A program made the position numbers and the translations under genes. From Pedobacter cryoconitis (GTDB lineage: Bacteria; Bacteroidota; Bacteroidia; Sphingobacteriales; Sphingobacteriaceae): 64,000 bases of DNA. Positions 45,157 through 52,690 of the stretch are shown piece after piece. Each line of letters opens with the position of its first letter. The stretch's first letter is position 1. A model generated the notes under the pieces. It did not search any database. It was not told the DNA's origin and was given only the letters and a program-made list of their open reading frames with translations. The DNA is taken from positions 434,001 through 498,000 of the forward strand of contig NZ_JACHCG010000002.1 in the NCBI RefSeq assembly GCF_014200595.1. Reading direction: 5' to 3'.

Positions 45157-45579
45157 ATGAGAACTATGATCAGTACTATATCAAAGAGCGGTCAAAATGA
45201 CCAGCTCAATAAGCCAAAGAAAAGTGCCAAAGGCAGGGGCGGGGCACCTAAGAAGAGGATCAGGCGAGAAGTGCATGTTAAGGTACGACTTAAGACTACA
45301 GAACGTTTCCTGATTGAATCCAAAGCTCGGCAGGCGGGCATGCGGATAAGCGACTGGGTTAGGGAAGCCACCCTGAAAGCAAAAGTAGTATCACGGTTGA
45401 CAGCTGAAGATAGGCGAGTTTTACACATGCTGGCGGGCATGGCAAATAATCTGAACCAATTGACCAAACTGGCACATACCAGTGGTATGCTGACTATTGC
45501 GATCAGGTGCGGTTCATTACTGGAAGAAATAGATCAGGCACTTAAATATTTGAACAGCGATGATGGGAAAGATACCTAA
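45157..45579 (+). CDS. mobC: MobC-type relaxosome accessory protein
   Basis: A 140-residue basic protein. A Lys/Arg-rich N-terminus (GRGGAPKKRIRREVHVKVRL) leads to a ribbon-helix-helix region (TERFLIESKARQAGMRISDW, then VREATLK) and the bacterial mobilization MobC motif (LHMLAGMANNLNQLTKLAHT). MobC helps the relaxase open oriT DNA. It overlaps the relaxase gene by 20 bp, so the two are translationally coupled. Confidence 0.87.
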   Translation: MRTMISTISKSGQNDQLNKPKKSAKGRGGAPKKRIRREVHVKVRLKTTERFLIESKARQAGMRISDWVREATLKAKVVSRLTAEDRRVLHMLAGMANNLNQLTKLAHTSGMLTIAIRCGSLLEEIDQALKYLNSDDGKDT

Positions 45580-46582
45580 AGCGGGCAAAAGTTTTAAAGG
45601 TCGCGTAGAGTATTGCGTGCTGAAAAACGATGCGAAAATTCTGGATGCTAATGGCGTAAGAATTGATCAAGTAGCTCATATTACCAGCGATTTTAACATG
45701 CAGAGGAAAATGCGGCCAAGTCTCGGGCAGGCAGTTGGACATATTGCGCTGAACTGGAGCCCGGAGGATGCACCAAAGTTGACCGATGAATTGATGGTCA
45801 GTATGGCCAAAGAATACTTGCAGAAGATGAATATCACCGATACACAGGTGCTGATGGTCAGGCATCACGATACAAAACATCCACACCTGCATCTTATTTA
45901 CAACCGTGTTGATAATCAGGGAAACCCGATTAGTGATGCCTATCAGCGGTGGAAAAATGTAAAAGCCAGCAAAGCACTCACCTTAAAGTATGGTTTCCAT
46001 ATGGGTGAAGGAAAGGCAAAGGTCAACCGTCCGCAGCTTAAAGGAGCCGATAAGGTGAAATATGAACTCCACGATAAGATTAAAGCCATATTGCCAAAAG
46101 TCATCAGCATGGACGAACTCCAGAAGCAGTTGGGTAAACAAGGAATCGGGATGATGTATAAATACAAGAGTGGAACCGCAGAGGTGCAGGGAGTTAGTTT
46201 TACTAAAGGTAAATACCAATTCAAAGGATCGGAAATCGACCGCAGTTTGAGCTATGGAAAAATGATTAAGGTTATAGCAGACCGTATGCAGGCACAGCAA
46301 GGGCAATCGCAAAAGGAAAAAAAAGAGCAGTCGAAAAGCCTTGCCGATCAGTTAAGGGAAGTGATAGAATCAACTTACCTAAAGTCCGAACCCGAAACTC
46401 ACTACCTGCGGGAACAACCGGAAATCAATTACTTGCAGTCAGAATCACAGGCCAATTACATGAACAAAATATTACCTGATCCATTCTTACCGGAAATTCA
46501 TATTTCGGATGACGTAGACGATGAAGCCATACATGGCCGTAATAGGCAGCGTAAGGAACAAGCTCACACCAATAGGCGGTAA
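45560..46582 (+). CDS. mobA: MobA/VirD2-type relaxase
   Basis: A 340-residue relaxase that nicks oriT and leads the strand into the recipient. The HxHxH metal-binding motif is H107, H109, H111 in TKHPHLHLIYNRVD. The conserved start GKSFKGRVEYCVLKNDAKIL includes Y18, a candidate nucleophile. GQAVGHIALNWSPEDAPKLT is typical of Bacteroidota mobilization relaxases. After ~270 the tail is Gln/Glu-rich and low-complexity. Start at ATG 45560 or 45563 cannot be separated. The length is a little short for the family but the catalytic core is complete. Confidence 0.9.
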   Translation: MMGKIPKAGKSFKGRVEYCVLKNDAKILDANGVRIDQVAHITSDFNMQRKMRPSLGQAVGHIALNWSPEDAPKLTDELMVSMAKEYLQKMNITDTQVLMVRHHDTKHPHLHLIYNRVDNQGNPISDAYQRWKNVKASKALTLKYGFHMGEGKAKVNRPQLKGADKVKYELHDKIKAILPKVISMDELQKQLGKQGIGMMYKYKSGTAEVQGVSFTKGKYQFKGSEIDRSLSYGKMIKVIADRMQAQQGQSQKEKKEQSKSLADQLREVIESTYLKSEPETHYLREQPEINYLQSESQANYMNKILPDPFLPEIHISDDVDDEAIHGRNRQRKEQAHTNRR

Positions 46583-46630
46583 CTAAACTGATTAATTTAA
46601 TCCATAACATTTGAAGTAAGGAGTGAAAAT

Positions 46631-47053
46631 ATGAACAATCAACAAACAACTGAAAGAACAATAATAGATGAAGTAGTTGAAAACCTGATTAAAAGAACAG
46701 AGTTACTCGAAAAGGAGCAGTTAGTAAAGAATGAAGCACTATTTGCAAAGGAAAATGAGACACAGGTTTTATTGGCTGCCTTTGAAGACAGGTTTGGTAA
46801 CATCACTATTGAAGCTTCAAAACCGGATATGTCCGTCGTGAGGGATGAATTACACAAAGGTTTGGCTGGTATCAATGAAACATTGGAAAAATGGTCGAGA
46901 CCGCTTAAAAAGGAATATCATTTTTCACTATTTCCTGAACAGCTTAGAAGCGTGGAATATGTAAGAGCAGTTTTAACAAGAGTAATCTTGGGTGTTATTA
47001 GTTTGGTCTTTTTGATTTTTACTTATTTGCTAATGGATAAACATATCCAATAA
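46631..47053 (+). CDS. Small membrane-anchored protein after relaxase
   Basis: A 140-residue protein with a charged, coiled-coil-like N-terminal two thirds (LIKRTELLEKEQLVKNEALF) and one C-terminal transmembrane helix (VILGVISLVFLIFTYLLM, ~116-134). Proteins with this layout often follow relaxase genes in Bacteroidota mobilizable elements and are presumed transfer accessories at the inner membrane. No family name recalled. It lies 48 bp after mobA on the same strand; a bidirectional terminator follows. Confidence 0.7.
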   Translation: MNNQQTTERTIIDEVVENLIKRTELLEKEQLVKNEALFAKENETQVLLAAFEDRFGNITIEASKPDMSVVRDELHKGLAGINETLEKWSRPLKKEYHFSLFPEQLRSVEYVRAVLTRVILGVISLVFLIFTYLLMDKHIQ

Positions 47054-47085
47054 AGATATTTATCTGATAATTTAATAACATTAAG

Positions 47086-47115
47086 TAGGCCTATTTTTAT
47101 GCGATAGGCCTATTT
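47086..47115. terminator. Bidirectional terminator
   Basis: TAGGCCTAT (47086-47094) pairs with ATAGGCCTA (47104-47112), with a short T run after it, between convergent genes ending at 47053 and 47120. Confidence 0.65.
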
Positions 47116-47119
47116 AATA

Positions 47120-48025
47120 TTAATCCTTATTTGAAACTATTTTCTTGGGATTTGAATTAAGTTGTTCTTGTATGCTGTTTAGTTGCTTTTGTAATTTCTG
47201 GTTTATTTCATTTTGAGCCTGCTGCTTTTCATCAAGTCTAATAATTTGCTGCTCTTTTTCAATCAGATACAAAGTTAATTCCTCTATTTTTTTAGTCAAA
47301 AGTTTATTTATTTCTCCCAGATTTAATCCATCTCTGATCAATGTCTTTTCCGAAGGGATGTCTGGTAAATGCTGGTTCTGATCAATAAATTTTTTTACTT
47401 CGTTCAGCGTTGGAAGTTGATAATCTGGTTTCAAGACATAATCGGACCATCCATCTAAGTCTACTCTTACTTCTCTGGAGTGGATAGTTCCATTTACATC
47501 AAGCCTCTCTTTCGGATTAGTAACTCCTATTCCGATATTTCCACCATAAGGGTTTAAAGCTAGATTTCTCCATCCTAGACCATGTCTTGCTGCGGAGATA
47601 ATTGCTGCATCAACGTTATTATCATATCCCATCATTAAGTGGTTTGCTATATCTGTGCTATTACTAATTACAAGCTGGGCTGGTACATTGGGGGCCTCAA
47701 GAATCTGTTTACCATTTATATGTAATGCTCCGATAGGATTGACTGTTCCCAGGCCTGCATTGCCTGTATGTCGAATCATAAATAACGGATTACCATTGTT
47801 ATTAGAGATATATACTCCTGAAGTTCCTGATGTTAAATATGCTGGAGACGAATCACCAAATTTGATGTTATTTGTATAAGTTGAAGAGTTAATACTTACG
47901 TCAAGTTTTGCCGCAGGGTTTGTGGTGCCAATTCCTACATCACCTTCAGGAAGAATTTTATTGGATTGAGCATACGAATAATGCCCCATTATAATTATAA
48001 ACGAGATCAGAAGTTTTTTTTTCAT
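47120..48025 (-). CDS. Secreted surface protein with tail-fibre-like C-terminus
   Basis: A 301-residue exported protein (signal peptide ends HYSYAQ, ~20). Repeated G(I/L)G-x-x-NP motifs (VGIGTTNPAAKLDV, AGLGTVNPIGALHI, IGIGVTNPKERLDV) mark the beta-solenoid-like repeats of Bacteroidota surface proteins. The end has the conserved block PDYQLPTLNEVKKFIDQNQH, then LPDIPSEKTL, then LGEINKLLTKKIEELTLYLI, leading into a coiled coil. Such proteins resemble phage tail-fibre ends and may form trimers. It is cargo within the mobile element; its role is unknown, adhesion being a reasonable guess. Confidence 0.75.
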   Translation of the reverse strand: MKKKLLISFIIIMGHYSYAQSNKILPEGDVGIGTTNPAAKLDVSINSSTYTNNIKFGDSSPAYLTSGTSGVYISNNNGNPLFMIRHTGNAGLGTVNPIGALHINGKQILEAPNVPAQLVISNSTDIANHLMMGYDNNVDAAIISAARHGLGWRNLALNPYGGNIGIGVTNPKERLDVNGTIHSREVRVDLDGWSDYVLKPDYQLPTLNEVKKFIDQNQHLPDIPSEKTLIRDGLNLGEINKLLTKKIEELTLYLIEKEQQIIRLDEKQQAQNEINQKLQKQLNSIQEQLNSNPKKIVSNKD

Positions 48026-48231
48026 GGCGTTAATTTATTTTTTGATTAATTCATTAGCTAAAATACCGTGTTTGATTTAGCTTTTTGGGAAAATAATGCT
48101 ATTAATCTTTTTCTCTCGTTACGAACATGGGGGGAACTGAAAGACTAAAAAAGTGCTTATTTGAATATCGAGGAATTGTCAGGTTGATCACTCCCGTTCT
48201 TATGTTATCCCAAATTTTAGAGTTTGAGATT

Positions 48232-48597
48232 TTATTTTTTACTCTTCCCCTCTAGCTCTAGAATATACTTTCGCTGAGTTGTCAATAATTCTTCTTTGTT
48301 ATCAATTACTTGTTTTTGCAATTCGATTTTATCTATAAGTGTTCGCAAAGCTTCTTCATGTATTCTTTTTTCAGCTTCCAAAAGCGTCTTTAATGGCTCA
48401 ATAGAATGATAATACTCTAATAGATTTTCTTGTAACAGGCCTGACAACTTAATTAGCCGAGAAGGATAAATATCATCAAGCTTCAATACTTTATCAAAAG
48501 CAGATTCTGACAGACCAATATAAGCGGCAGCTTCTCTGTTTAAAATATTTTTACTTCTAAGCTTTAATCTAAGATATTCACCGATTGAATCATTCAT
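48232..48597 (-). CDS. Small HTH/coiled-coil protein, possible regulator
   Basis: A 121-residue protein. The N-terminal half (IGEYLRLKLRSKNILNREAA, then AYIGLSESAFDKVLKLDDIY) reads as an XRE-like helix-turn-helix used by regulators on Bacteroidota mobile elements; the C-terminal half is a coiled coil (LEAEKRIHEEALRTLIDKIE). It is divergent from the HEPN operon across a 391-bp region that contains extensive secondary structure, and may regulate it. Confidence 0.6.
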   Translation of the reverse strand: MNDSIGEYLRLKLRSKNILNREAAAYIGLSESAFDKVLKLDDIYPSRLIKLSGLLQENLLEYYHSIEPLKTLLEAEKRIHEEALRTLIDKIELQKQVIDNKEELLTTQRKYILELEGKSKK

Positions 48598-48759
48598 TTA
48601 CAAATTTTCTTAAAGCTTACGGATATTAACGTACGTTTATCTACCTAAATACGGTAGTCTATCTATTAAAATTTGGAGCATTCAATTTTAATTAGTACAT
48701 TAGGCTATGATTAAATATATGACAAGCAGTTAGATAAGGTAATATTTATCTATTTTTTT

Positions 48760-48959
48760 AATGAGTCTTGCGGCAAACTTTCTGAAGCCGTTAACGCAAG
48801 ACAGCAGTTAACCCATGATCTATGTGTAGATATGCTATATTTGCATGTCGAGATAGATTTGGGGTCTGCTGTAATTCCGTGTTAACATAAGGCTTCAGAA
48901 ACTTTAATTGCCACGGTTGGCAGATCCCAAATTTATCAATCCAACCTCCAAGACTCATT
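48760..48959 (+). ncRNA. Structured intergenic region, candidate non-coding RNA or leader
   Basis: A 200-bp region with interlocking inverted repeats: AATGAGTCTTG (48760-48770) with 48949-48959; TTTCTGAAGCC (48779-48789) with 48891-48901; a 15-bp pairing 48855-48869 with 48920-48934 where both departures from Watson-Crick are G-U; ACAGCAG (48801-48807) with 48866-48872; GGTTGG/CCAACC (48915-48946); and a local GTCTTGCG/CGCAAGAC hairpin (48765-48802) that competes with the outer stem. GTTAAC occurs three times (48790, 48807, 48881). The G-U pattern favours RNA on the plus strand. It ends 29 bp before the HEPN gene. Strand and boundaries are inferred. Confidence 0.4.
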
Positions 48960-48988
48960 TATAGTGTAACCAACTAAAATGAGTATAT

Positions 48989-49885
48989 ATGGAAATATCA
49001 GTCTTATCCCCGACAGATGAACATCCTTTCTATTTTAAGATATTCGTCAAATCACTAATTCAAAAATTCTTACCTCAACAAGTTTTCTGCTTTGCAAAAA
49101 AGAGTTTATTAAAGCAATCACATGGCTGTTTTATCGATTCTGGAAATGACTATGATAGTCATTACTGCTTATTGATCGTAACGGAAACTACTACACGAAT
49201 TGATCACGAGATACAGGAATTTGCTAATGTTCATTACAAGCATGGTGTAATTACTATTCTTTGCCACGGAAAAGAAACTATCCTGGAAGCCATGAAGGCC
49301 AATAACAGGTTCTTCATTACGGTTTTTAATACCGGACATTTAGTATACAGCCATGACGGTATGACCGGGCCAGATTTCCCGGTCAGGTTTATCCCTACAC
49401 AAGCCGGGATAAAAGCTAAAAAACAGCTACAGCATCGAACGCCATTAATTGAGGGTTTTCTTACTGGCGCATATCAATGTTTGATCAATAGGCAATATAA
49501 TATATGCACTTTCATGCTTCACCAGACTGTAGAACAATGTTGTATTGTGCTGATTAGAGTGCATATCGCATACCGTTCAGAGATTCATAATTTAAAACGT
49601 CTTTTAAACCTCTGTAAATGCTTTTCCAGCAAACCTTTTAAAACATTACTATCAGGAACCTCTGAGGATGAAAGACTATTTGAAATTTTGATTAAAAGCT
49701 ATTCGGAAGCACGTTATGGTGATCATTTCTCTGTTATAGCTGAAGATGCACGGCAGTTGTATGATAAGGTTACCGCTTTTGTAAGCCTTGTCAAGGCTAT
49801 GTGTAAAGCGAAAATCCAGCAACTGGAAAACGAGGCCGCTTTATATAAAAGCGTAATGCAGGAAAGTGAGGTTATACATGGATAA
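48989..49885 (+). CDS. HEPN-domain protein with nucleotidyltransferase-like N-terminus
   Basis: A 298-residue protein. The C-terminal half (LIEGFLTGAYQCLINRQYNI, then MLHQTVEQCCIVLIRVHIAY, then SYSEARYGDHFSVIAEDARQ) is a HEPN domain, an all-helical fold found in RNases and toxins; RYGDH lies where the R-x(3-6)-H motif is expected. The N-terminal half (LPQQVFCFAKKSLL, NDYDSHYCLLIVTE) looks like a degenerate nucleotidyltransferase fold, as in HEPN-MNT toxin-antitoxin pairs, but fused in one chain and lacking a clear GSxxxxxxxxxDxD motif. First gene of a five-gene cluster; its stop overlaps the next start by 8 bp. Activity is unproven. Confidence 0.72.
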   Translation: MEISVLSPTDEHPFYFKIFVKSLIQKFLPQQVFCFAKKSLLKQSHGCFIDSGNDYDSHYCLLIVTETTTRIDHEIQEFANVHYKHGVITILCHGKETILEAMKANNRFFITVFNTGHLVYSHDGMTGPDFPVRFIPTQAGIKAKKQLQHRTPLIEGFLTGAYQCLINRQYNICTFMLHQTVEQCCIVLIRVHIAYRSEIHNLKRLLNLCKCFSSKPFKTLLSGTSEDERLFEILIKSYSEARYGDHFSVIAEDARQLYDKVTAFVSLVKAMCKAKIQQLENEAALYKSVMQESEVIHG

Positions 49886-50240
49886 TCCGGGTATAGAAGT
49901 TTCACCTTGCAATAAGCATTTCTTAATGCTCCCTTTTGAAAAAGGAACCAGAATCCTGCTACGTCAAACAGTTGATCGGTATGCAAATTTAGATTCATTG
50001 CATTTACCTAATAGTAAAGATCAGGTGCGTGTAATCTCTTATAAGGGTGGAATCTTATTACTGGTGGTAACAGTTCCAGAGGCAATAGAACAACGCGTAT
50101 CAATCAAGGTTACAGAAGGCTTCCTACTTGTCAGTTGTAGTTCACATCAGGGTGAAAAATATCTCAGCTATTATGCCAGTTTATCGCTGAACTACCTGCT
50201 GTGCAGGGGTGATTCGGCAGATTTCCAAGAATTTTATTAA
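49878..50240 (+). CDS. Unknown protein, second gene of HEPN cluster
   Basis: A 120-residue protein beginning MDNPGIEVSPCNKHF; the ATG at 49878 overlaps the HEPN gene stop in the string ATGGATAA, so translation is coupled. The pattern is strand-rich (RVISYKGGILLLVVTVPEAI, then FLLVSCSSHQGEKYLSYYAS). No family recognised. Tight coupling to the HEPN gene suggests a direct partner, possibly an antitoxin or adaptor; this is inference. Confidence 0.65.
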   Translation: MDNPGIEVSPCNKHFLMLPFEKGTRILLRQTVDRYANLDSLHLPNSKDQVRVISYKGGILLLVVTVPEAIEQRVSIKVTEGFLLVSCSSHQGEKYLSYYASLSLNYLLCRGDSADFQEFY

Positions 50241-50252
50241 AAGCCACCCGTT

Positions 50253-50534
50253 ATGAAAATTAAGAAAATTAAAAAACAATTGAACTATCAGCCTAGTGGC
50301 CTGACAGCCGATCAAATGGAAAATCCATTACGATTGATGTCTTATTTTTTTGCAGACTTCCCCATCCATGAGACAAGAGACAATTTATGGGAACTATACA
50401 AAGCCTGGATTTATCATTCCGCAGCATATAGAGATGAAGACTTAACAAAAAATATGATGTGCTTTTATACCCAGTTCCTGGAAATGGTCAATGCCTGTTA
50501 TGTCTATGCTGAAATGACAAAACCTAAAAAATGA
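50253..50534 (+). CDS. Unknown protein, third gene of HEPN cluster
   Basis: A 93-residue helical, soluble protein with a basic N-terminus (MKIKKIKKQLNYQPSGLTAD) and an aromatic middle (MSYFFADFPIHETRDNLWEL, then YKAWIYHSAAYRDED). No recognised domain. It lies 12 bp after the previous stop and 3 bp before the next ATG, so it belongs to the same operon. Confidence 0.62.
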   Translation: MKIKKIKKQLNYQPSGLTADQMENPLRLMSYFFADFPIHETRDNLWELYKAWIYHSAAYRDEDLTKNMMCFYTQFLEMVNACYVYAEMTKPKK

Positions 50535-50537
50535 TTG

Positions 50538-51287
50538 ATGAAACGAATTAACAAGCAACAAATCATAGTCCCTTTAGAATTTAGCGTGGCATGTGCGATA
50601 TATAAAGTGGAGATGGTGGAAGTATTACAGGTTTTCGCCGACCATGTAACCCTATATGATACCATGCGTGAGGATTATTGTGAAGGGTTTTCAGAGGCCA
50701 CCAGAACCGTTGGTTCTTATGTAAGGGCAAAAAGGAAACGGCCTGTGGAAAGTAAAGCTATGAAGAATTGCGGCGCATTACTCATATCCTGTCTATCAAA
50801 TATTAAAGTATTGGCCACAAAAAAGGCTGGCATGACCGTTGTTAAAAGAGAGAAAACCCGCCCTCTTGTCAACATGATTTTTGAAGCAATGGAACGGGTA
50901 TATACCATTTCAGACACCTTATACCTTGATGAATATTCCGCTATCAAACTGAACAAAGATTTTTGCGTACTCTGTGAAGCTCATAATTGTTATCCCAAGG
51001 AATTTCTGGAATATTTTATGGGCAGAATTTCAGCAGCAGATGCCCATGCCCATAAAGGGTTAAAGATCAACTATGATAATTTTACTTTCTCTTTGTTCTC
51101 CAATATAGCAGAAGGTTTTGGAGGAAATGAGCCGAAAGCCTATCGATTAACAGAACCCGAACTCAATTTCTTTGGGAGAATGGAGGAATTACATTTAGGA
51201 CTCTACATCATACGTGATCTGGAGGAACGCATAAATATTTTAAGAGAGATTTACCTCGCACACTATCTGGCTACCACTCAAAACTAA
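50538..51287 (+). CDS. Unknown protein, fourth gene of HEPN cluster
   Basis: A 249-residue soluble helical protein. The start is ATG 50538 rather than the TTG before it. Residues ~8-40 (IIVPLEFSVACAIYKVEMVE, then VLQVFADHVTLYD) resemble the N-terminus of the last gene in this cluster, suggesting a shared domain. The middle is basic (RAKRKRPVESKAMKNCGALL), and Cys residues are frequent (CVLCEAHNCYPKEFLEYFMG). No family is recognised. Function unknown. Confidence 0.65.
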   Translation: MKRINKQQIIVPLEFSVACAIYKVEMVEVLQVFADHVTLYDTMREDYCEGFSEATRTVGSYVRAKRKRPVESKAMKNCGALLISCLSNIKVLATKKAGMTVVKREKTRPLVNMIFEAMERVYTISDTLYLDEYSAIKLNKDFCVLCEAHNCYPKEFLEYFMGRISAADAHAHKGLKINYDNFTFSLFSNIAEGFGGNEPKAYRLTEPELNFFGRMEELHLGLYIIRDLEERINILREIYLAHYLATTQN

Positions 51288-51297
51288 ACTCACCTTT

Positions 51298-51675
51298 ATG
51301 GAAACAGCAATTAACGTTACCCTACCAGAAGACTTTGACATACTTTGTAGTATTTACCAGATCAAACCAGAGGTGTTTATACAGCAATTCATCAATCAGG
51401 TTTCTTTTCCTTCTTATTTTAGTAATCCGACTGGAAGCGATTGCTGGGCAACCCTCTGCTTCCTCAATTTCATAGATGTGGAGAGTCCAAAATTTCAGGT
51501 GAATGAAGATTTGGAAATTCACTACCTAAATTTATTCAAAAAAGCGATCAGGTACAACCTTGTTACTAGCCCAGAGGACAAAGTTAAAGCTGTAAATAGT
51601 GGAAGAAAAGTTATCAGGCATTGGTTAAAAGCAGTATTAGCCGAACGCACCAAATATATAACTGATAGTTTATGA
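51298..51675 (+). CDS. Unknown protein, fifth gene of HEPN cluster
   Basis: A 125-residue protein. Its start (INVTLPEDFDILCSIYQIKP, then EVFIQQFINQVSF) lines up with residues ~8-40 of the previous gene product: I-V-(x)-L near the start, F-x3-C-x-IY, then V-x-Q-x-F-x2-x-V. The two may share a small domain. The C-terminus is basic (AVNSGRKVIRHWLKAVLAER). It is 10 bp after the previous stop and ends the operon. Confidence 0.62.
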   Translation: METAINVTLPEDFDILCSIYQIKPEVFIQQFINQVSFPSYFSNPTGSDCWATLCFLNFIDVESPKFQVNEDLEIHYLNLFKKAIRYNLVTSPEDKVKAVNSGRKVIRHWLKAVLAERTKYITDSL

Positions 51676-51865
51676 TTTGCTTTCATCTTATAAATTAAAC
51701 AGTCAAAATGGCTCCTAAGAGAACGAGAGAATGACCCTAATGATGTAAGTTGGTTTGGGATAATTTATTTCTTTTGGAGTTGTTTGTTAAATCAATTGTG
51801 ATAAATTTTAGTTACATTGAAAATAATTATCCATTTAGATCATTGTATATTTAATTTAACTGCTT

Positions 51866-52282
51866 ATGTCTTCCTTTAAATCGATTCTAAGTCTTAGTAG
51901 TGTACATGAGGCATCAACGCCGACAAATTCCAAAACGTATAACCTAATGCACAGTGAGTTTAGCTTGAACCAATCTTTGCAAGGTGACGGAAAAGCTGTT
52001 GGTTTAGTAGAAGGAGGGACGATAATTTTGCACTTTGATCACTTTGCAGATCAGAATATAACAAAATGGGCATTTGGACACCGTGAGCGAAAAAACGGCC
52101 TGCTATCTTATTTGGATATTACAGGGATTGCATTTAACAAGATTGCCTTTAAAGATGCTTGTTGTGTTGCGTGTCATCTTAGCTACTCTAAGTTCGGAAA
52201 TGATAATATTGTTACCACATTAGTTATTCAGGCTAATGAAATAGAGTTAAATGGAGTTGTTCATAAAAATGAATGGAAATAA
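51866..52282 (+). CDS. TssD/Hcp-like type VI secretion tube protein
   Basis: A 138-residue protein with the Bacteroidota TssD (Hcp) pattern: MSSFKSILSLSSV, then KTYNLMHSEFSLNQSLQGDG, GLVEGGTIILHFDHFADQNI, KWAFGHRERKNGLLSYLD, a mid strand IAFKDACCVACHLSYSKFGN, and the ending NGVVHKNEWK. TssD normally stacks as hexamer rings into the inner tube of the T6SS and carries effectors. No sheath, baseplate or membrane-complex genes are nearby, so this is an orphan copy, probably a carrier for the effector encoded two genes later. Confidence 0.75.
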   Translation: MSSFKSILSLSSVHEASTPTNSKTYNLMHSEFSLNQSLQGDGKAVGLVEGGTIILHFDHFADQNITKWAFGHRERKNGLLSYLDITGIAFNKIAFKDACCVACHLSYSKFGNDNIVTTLVIQANEIELNGVVHKNEWK

Positions 52283-52297
52283 TTAAATCAAAATATT

Positions 52298-52687
52298 ATG
52301 AACGTTAAAGCAATCTTATCAGTCGGATTTGAAGAATATGAATTAACGCATCTTGATTTTTCTGTCGAACAGGCAGTTGACGATAAAATGCAACCACAAC
52401 ACGAGGTTTACGGTGGAATTTTTGAAATTGAATTATCACAACAAGTAAGTCCGATCATGTACAAATGGATGGTGAATAATTGGGAACAGCGTGATGGTAA
52501 AATTGATTTTAAAGATGAAGGCGGGCAAACAATGAATACAATTCATTTTAATAAAGCTTACTGTGTAAATTATCGTCAACAAGTAAGTGCAACAGGAAGC
52601 CAGAGTTTAACAACATGGCTAACGATATCTGCCGGTAAAGTATTGTTTAATAATATTGAACTGGATAACCAGTGGGTCAAAAACTAG
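52298..52687 (+). CDS. TssD/Hcp-like type VI secretion tube protein
   Basis: A 129-residue paralogue of the preceding gene product and closer to canonical TssD: MNVKAILSVGFEEYELTHLD, VYGGIFEIELSQQVSPIMYK, WMVNNWEQRDGKIDFKDEGG, NTIHFNKAYCVNYRQQVSAT, then LTISAGKVLFNNIELDNQW. The strand order and the WxxNxxxxxDGxIxF motif are those of Bacteroidota Hcp. It lies 15 bp after the first TssD gene and 3 bp before the putative effector. Two non-identical Hcp copies could form a hetero-hexamer or stack to load the effector. Confidence 0.8.
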   Translation: MNVKAILSVGFEEYELTHLDFSVEQAVDDKMQPQHEVYGGIFEIELSQQVSPIMYKWMVNNWEQRDGKIDFKDEGGQTMNTIHFNKAYCVNYRQQVSATGSQSLTTWLTISAGKVLFNNIELDNQWVKN

Positions 52688-52690
52688 GCC

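Noticed and set aside
45542..46312. Minus-strand ORFs of 90-116 codons opposite mobA
   Set aside because: Antisense shadows of the mobC/mobA genes with no start context or domain.
48026..48231. Possible small gene between the surface protein and HTH genes
   Set aside because: 206 bp of AT-rich DNA with no frame of convincing length or start.
48760..48959. Retron msr-msd RNA
   Set aside because: The inverted-repeat layout with long outer stem is reminiscent of one, but no reverse transcriptase gene exists in the element; kept only as an unclassified structured region.
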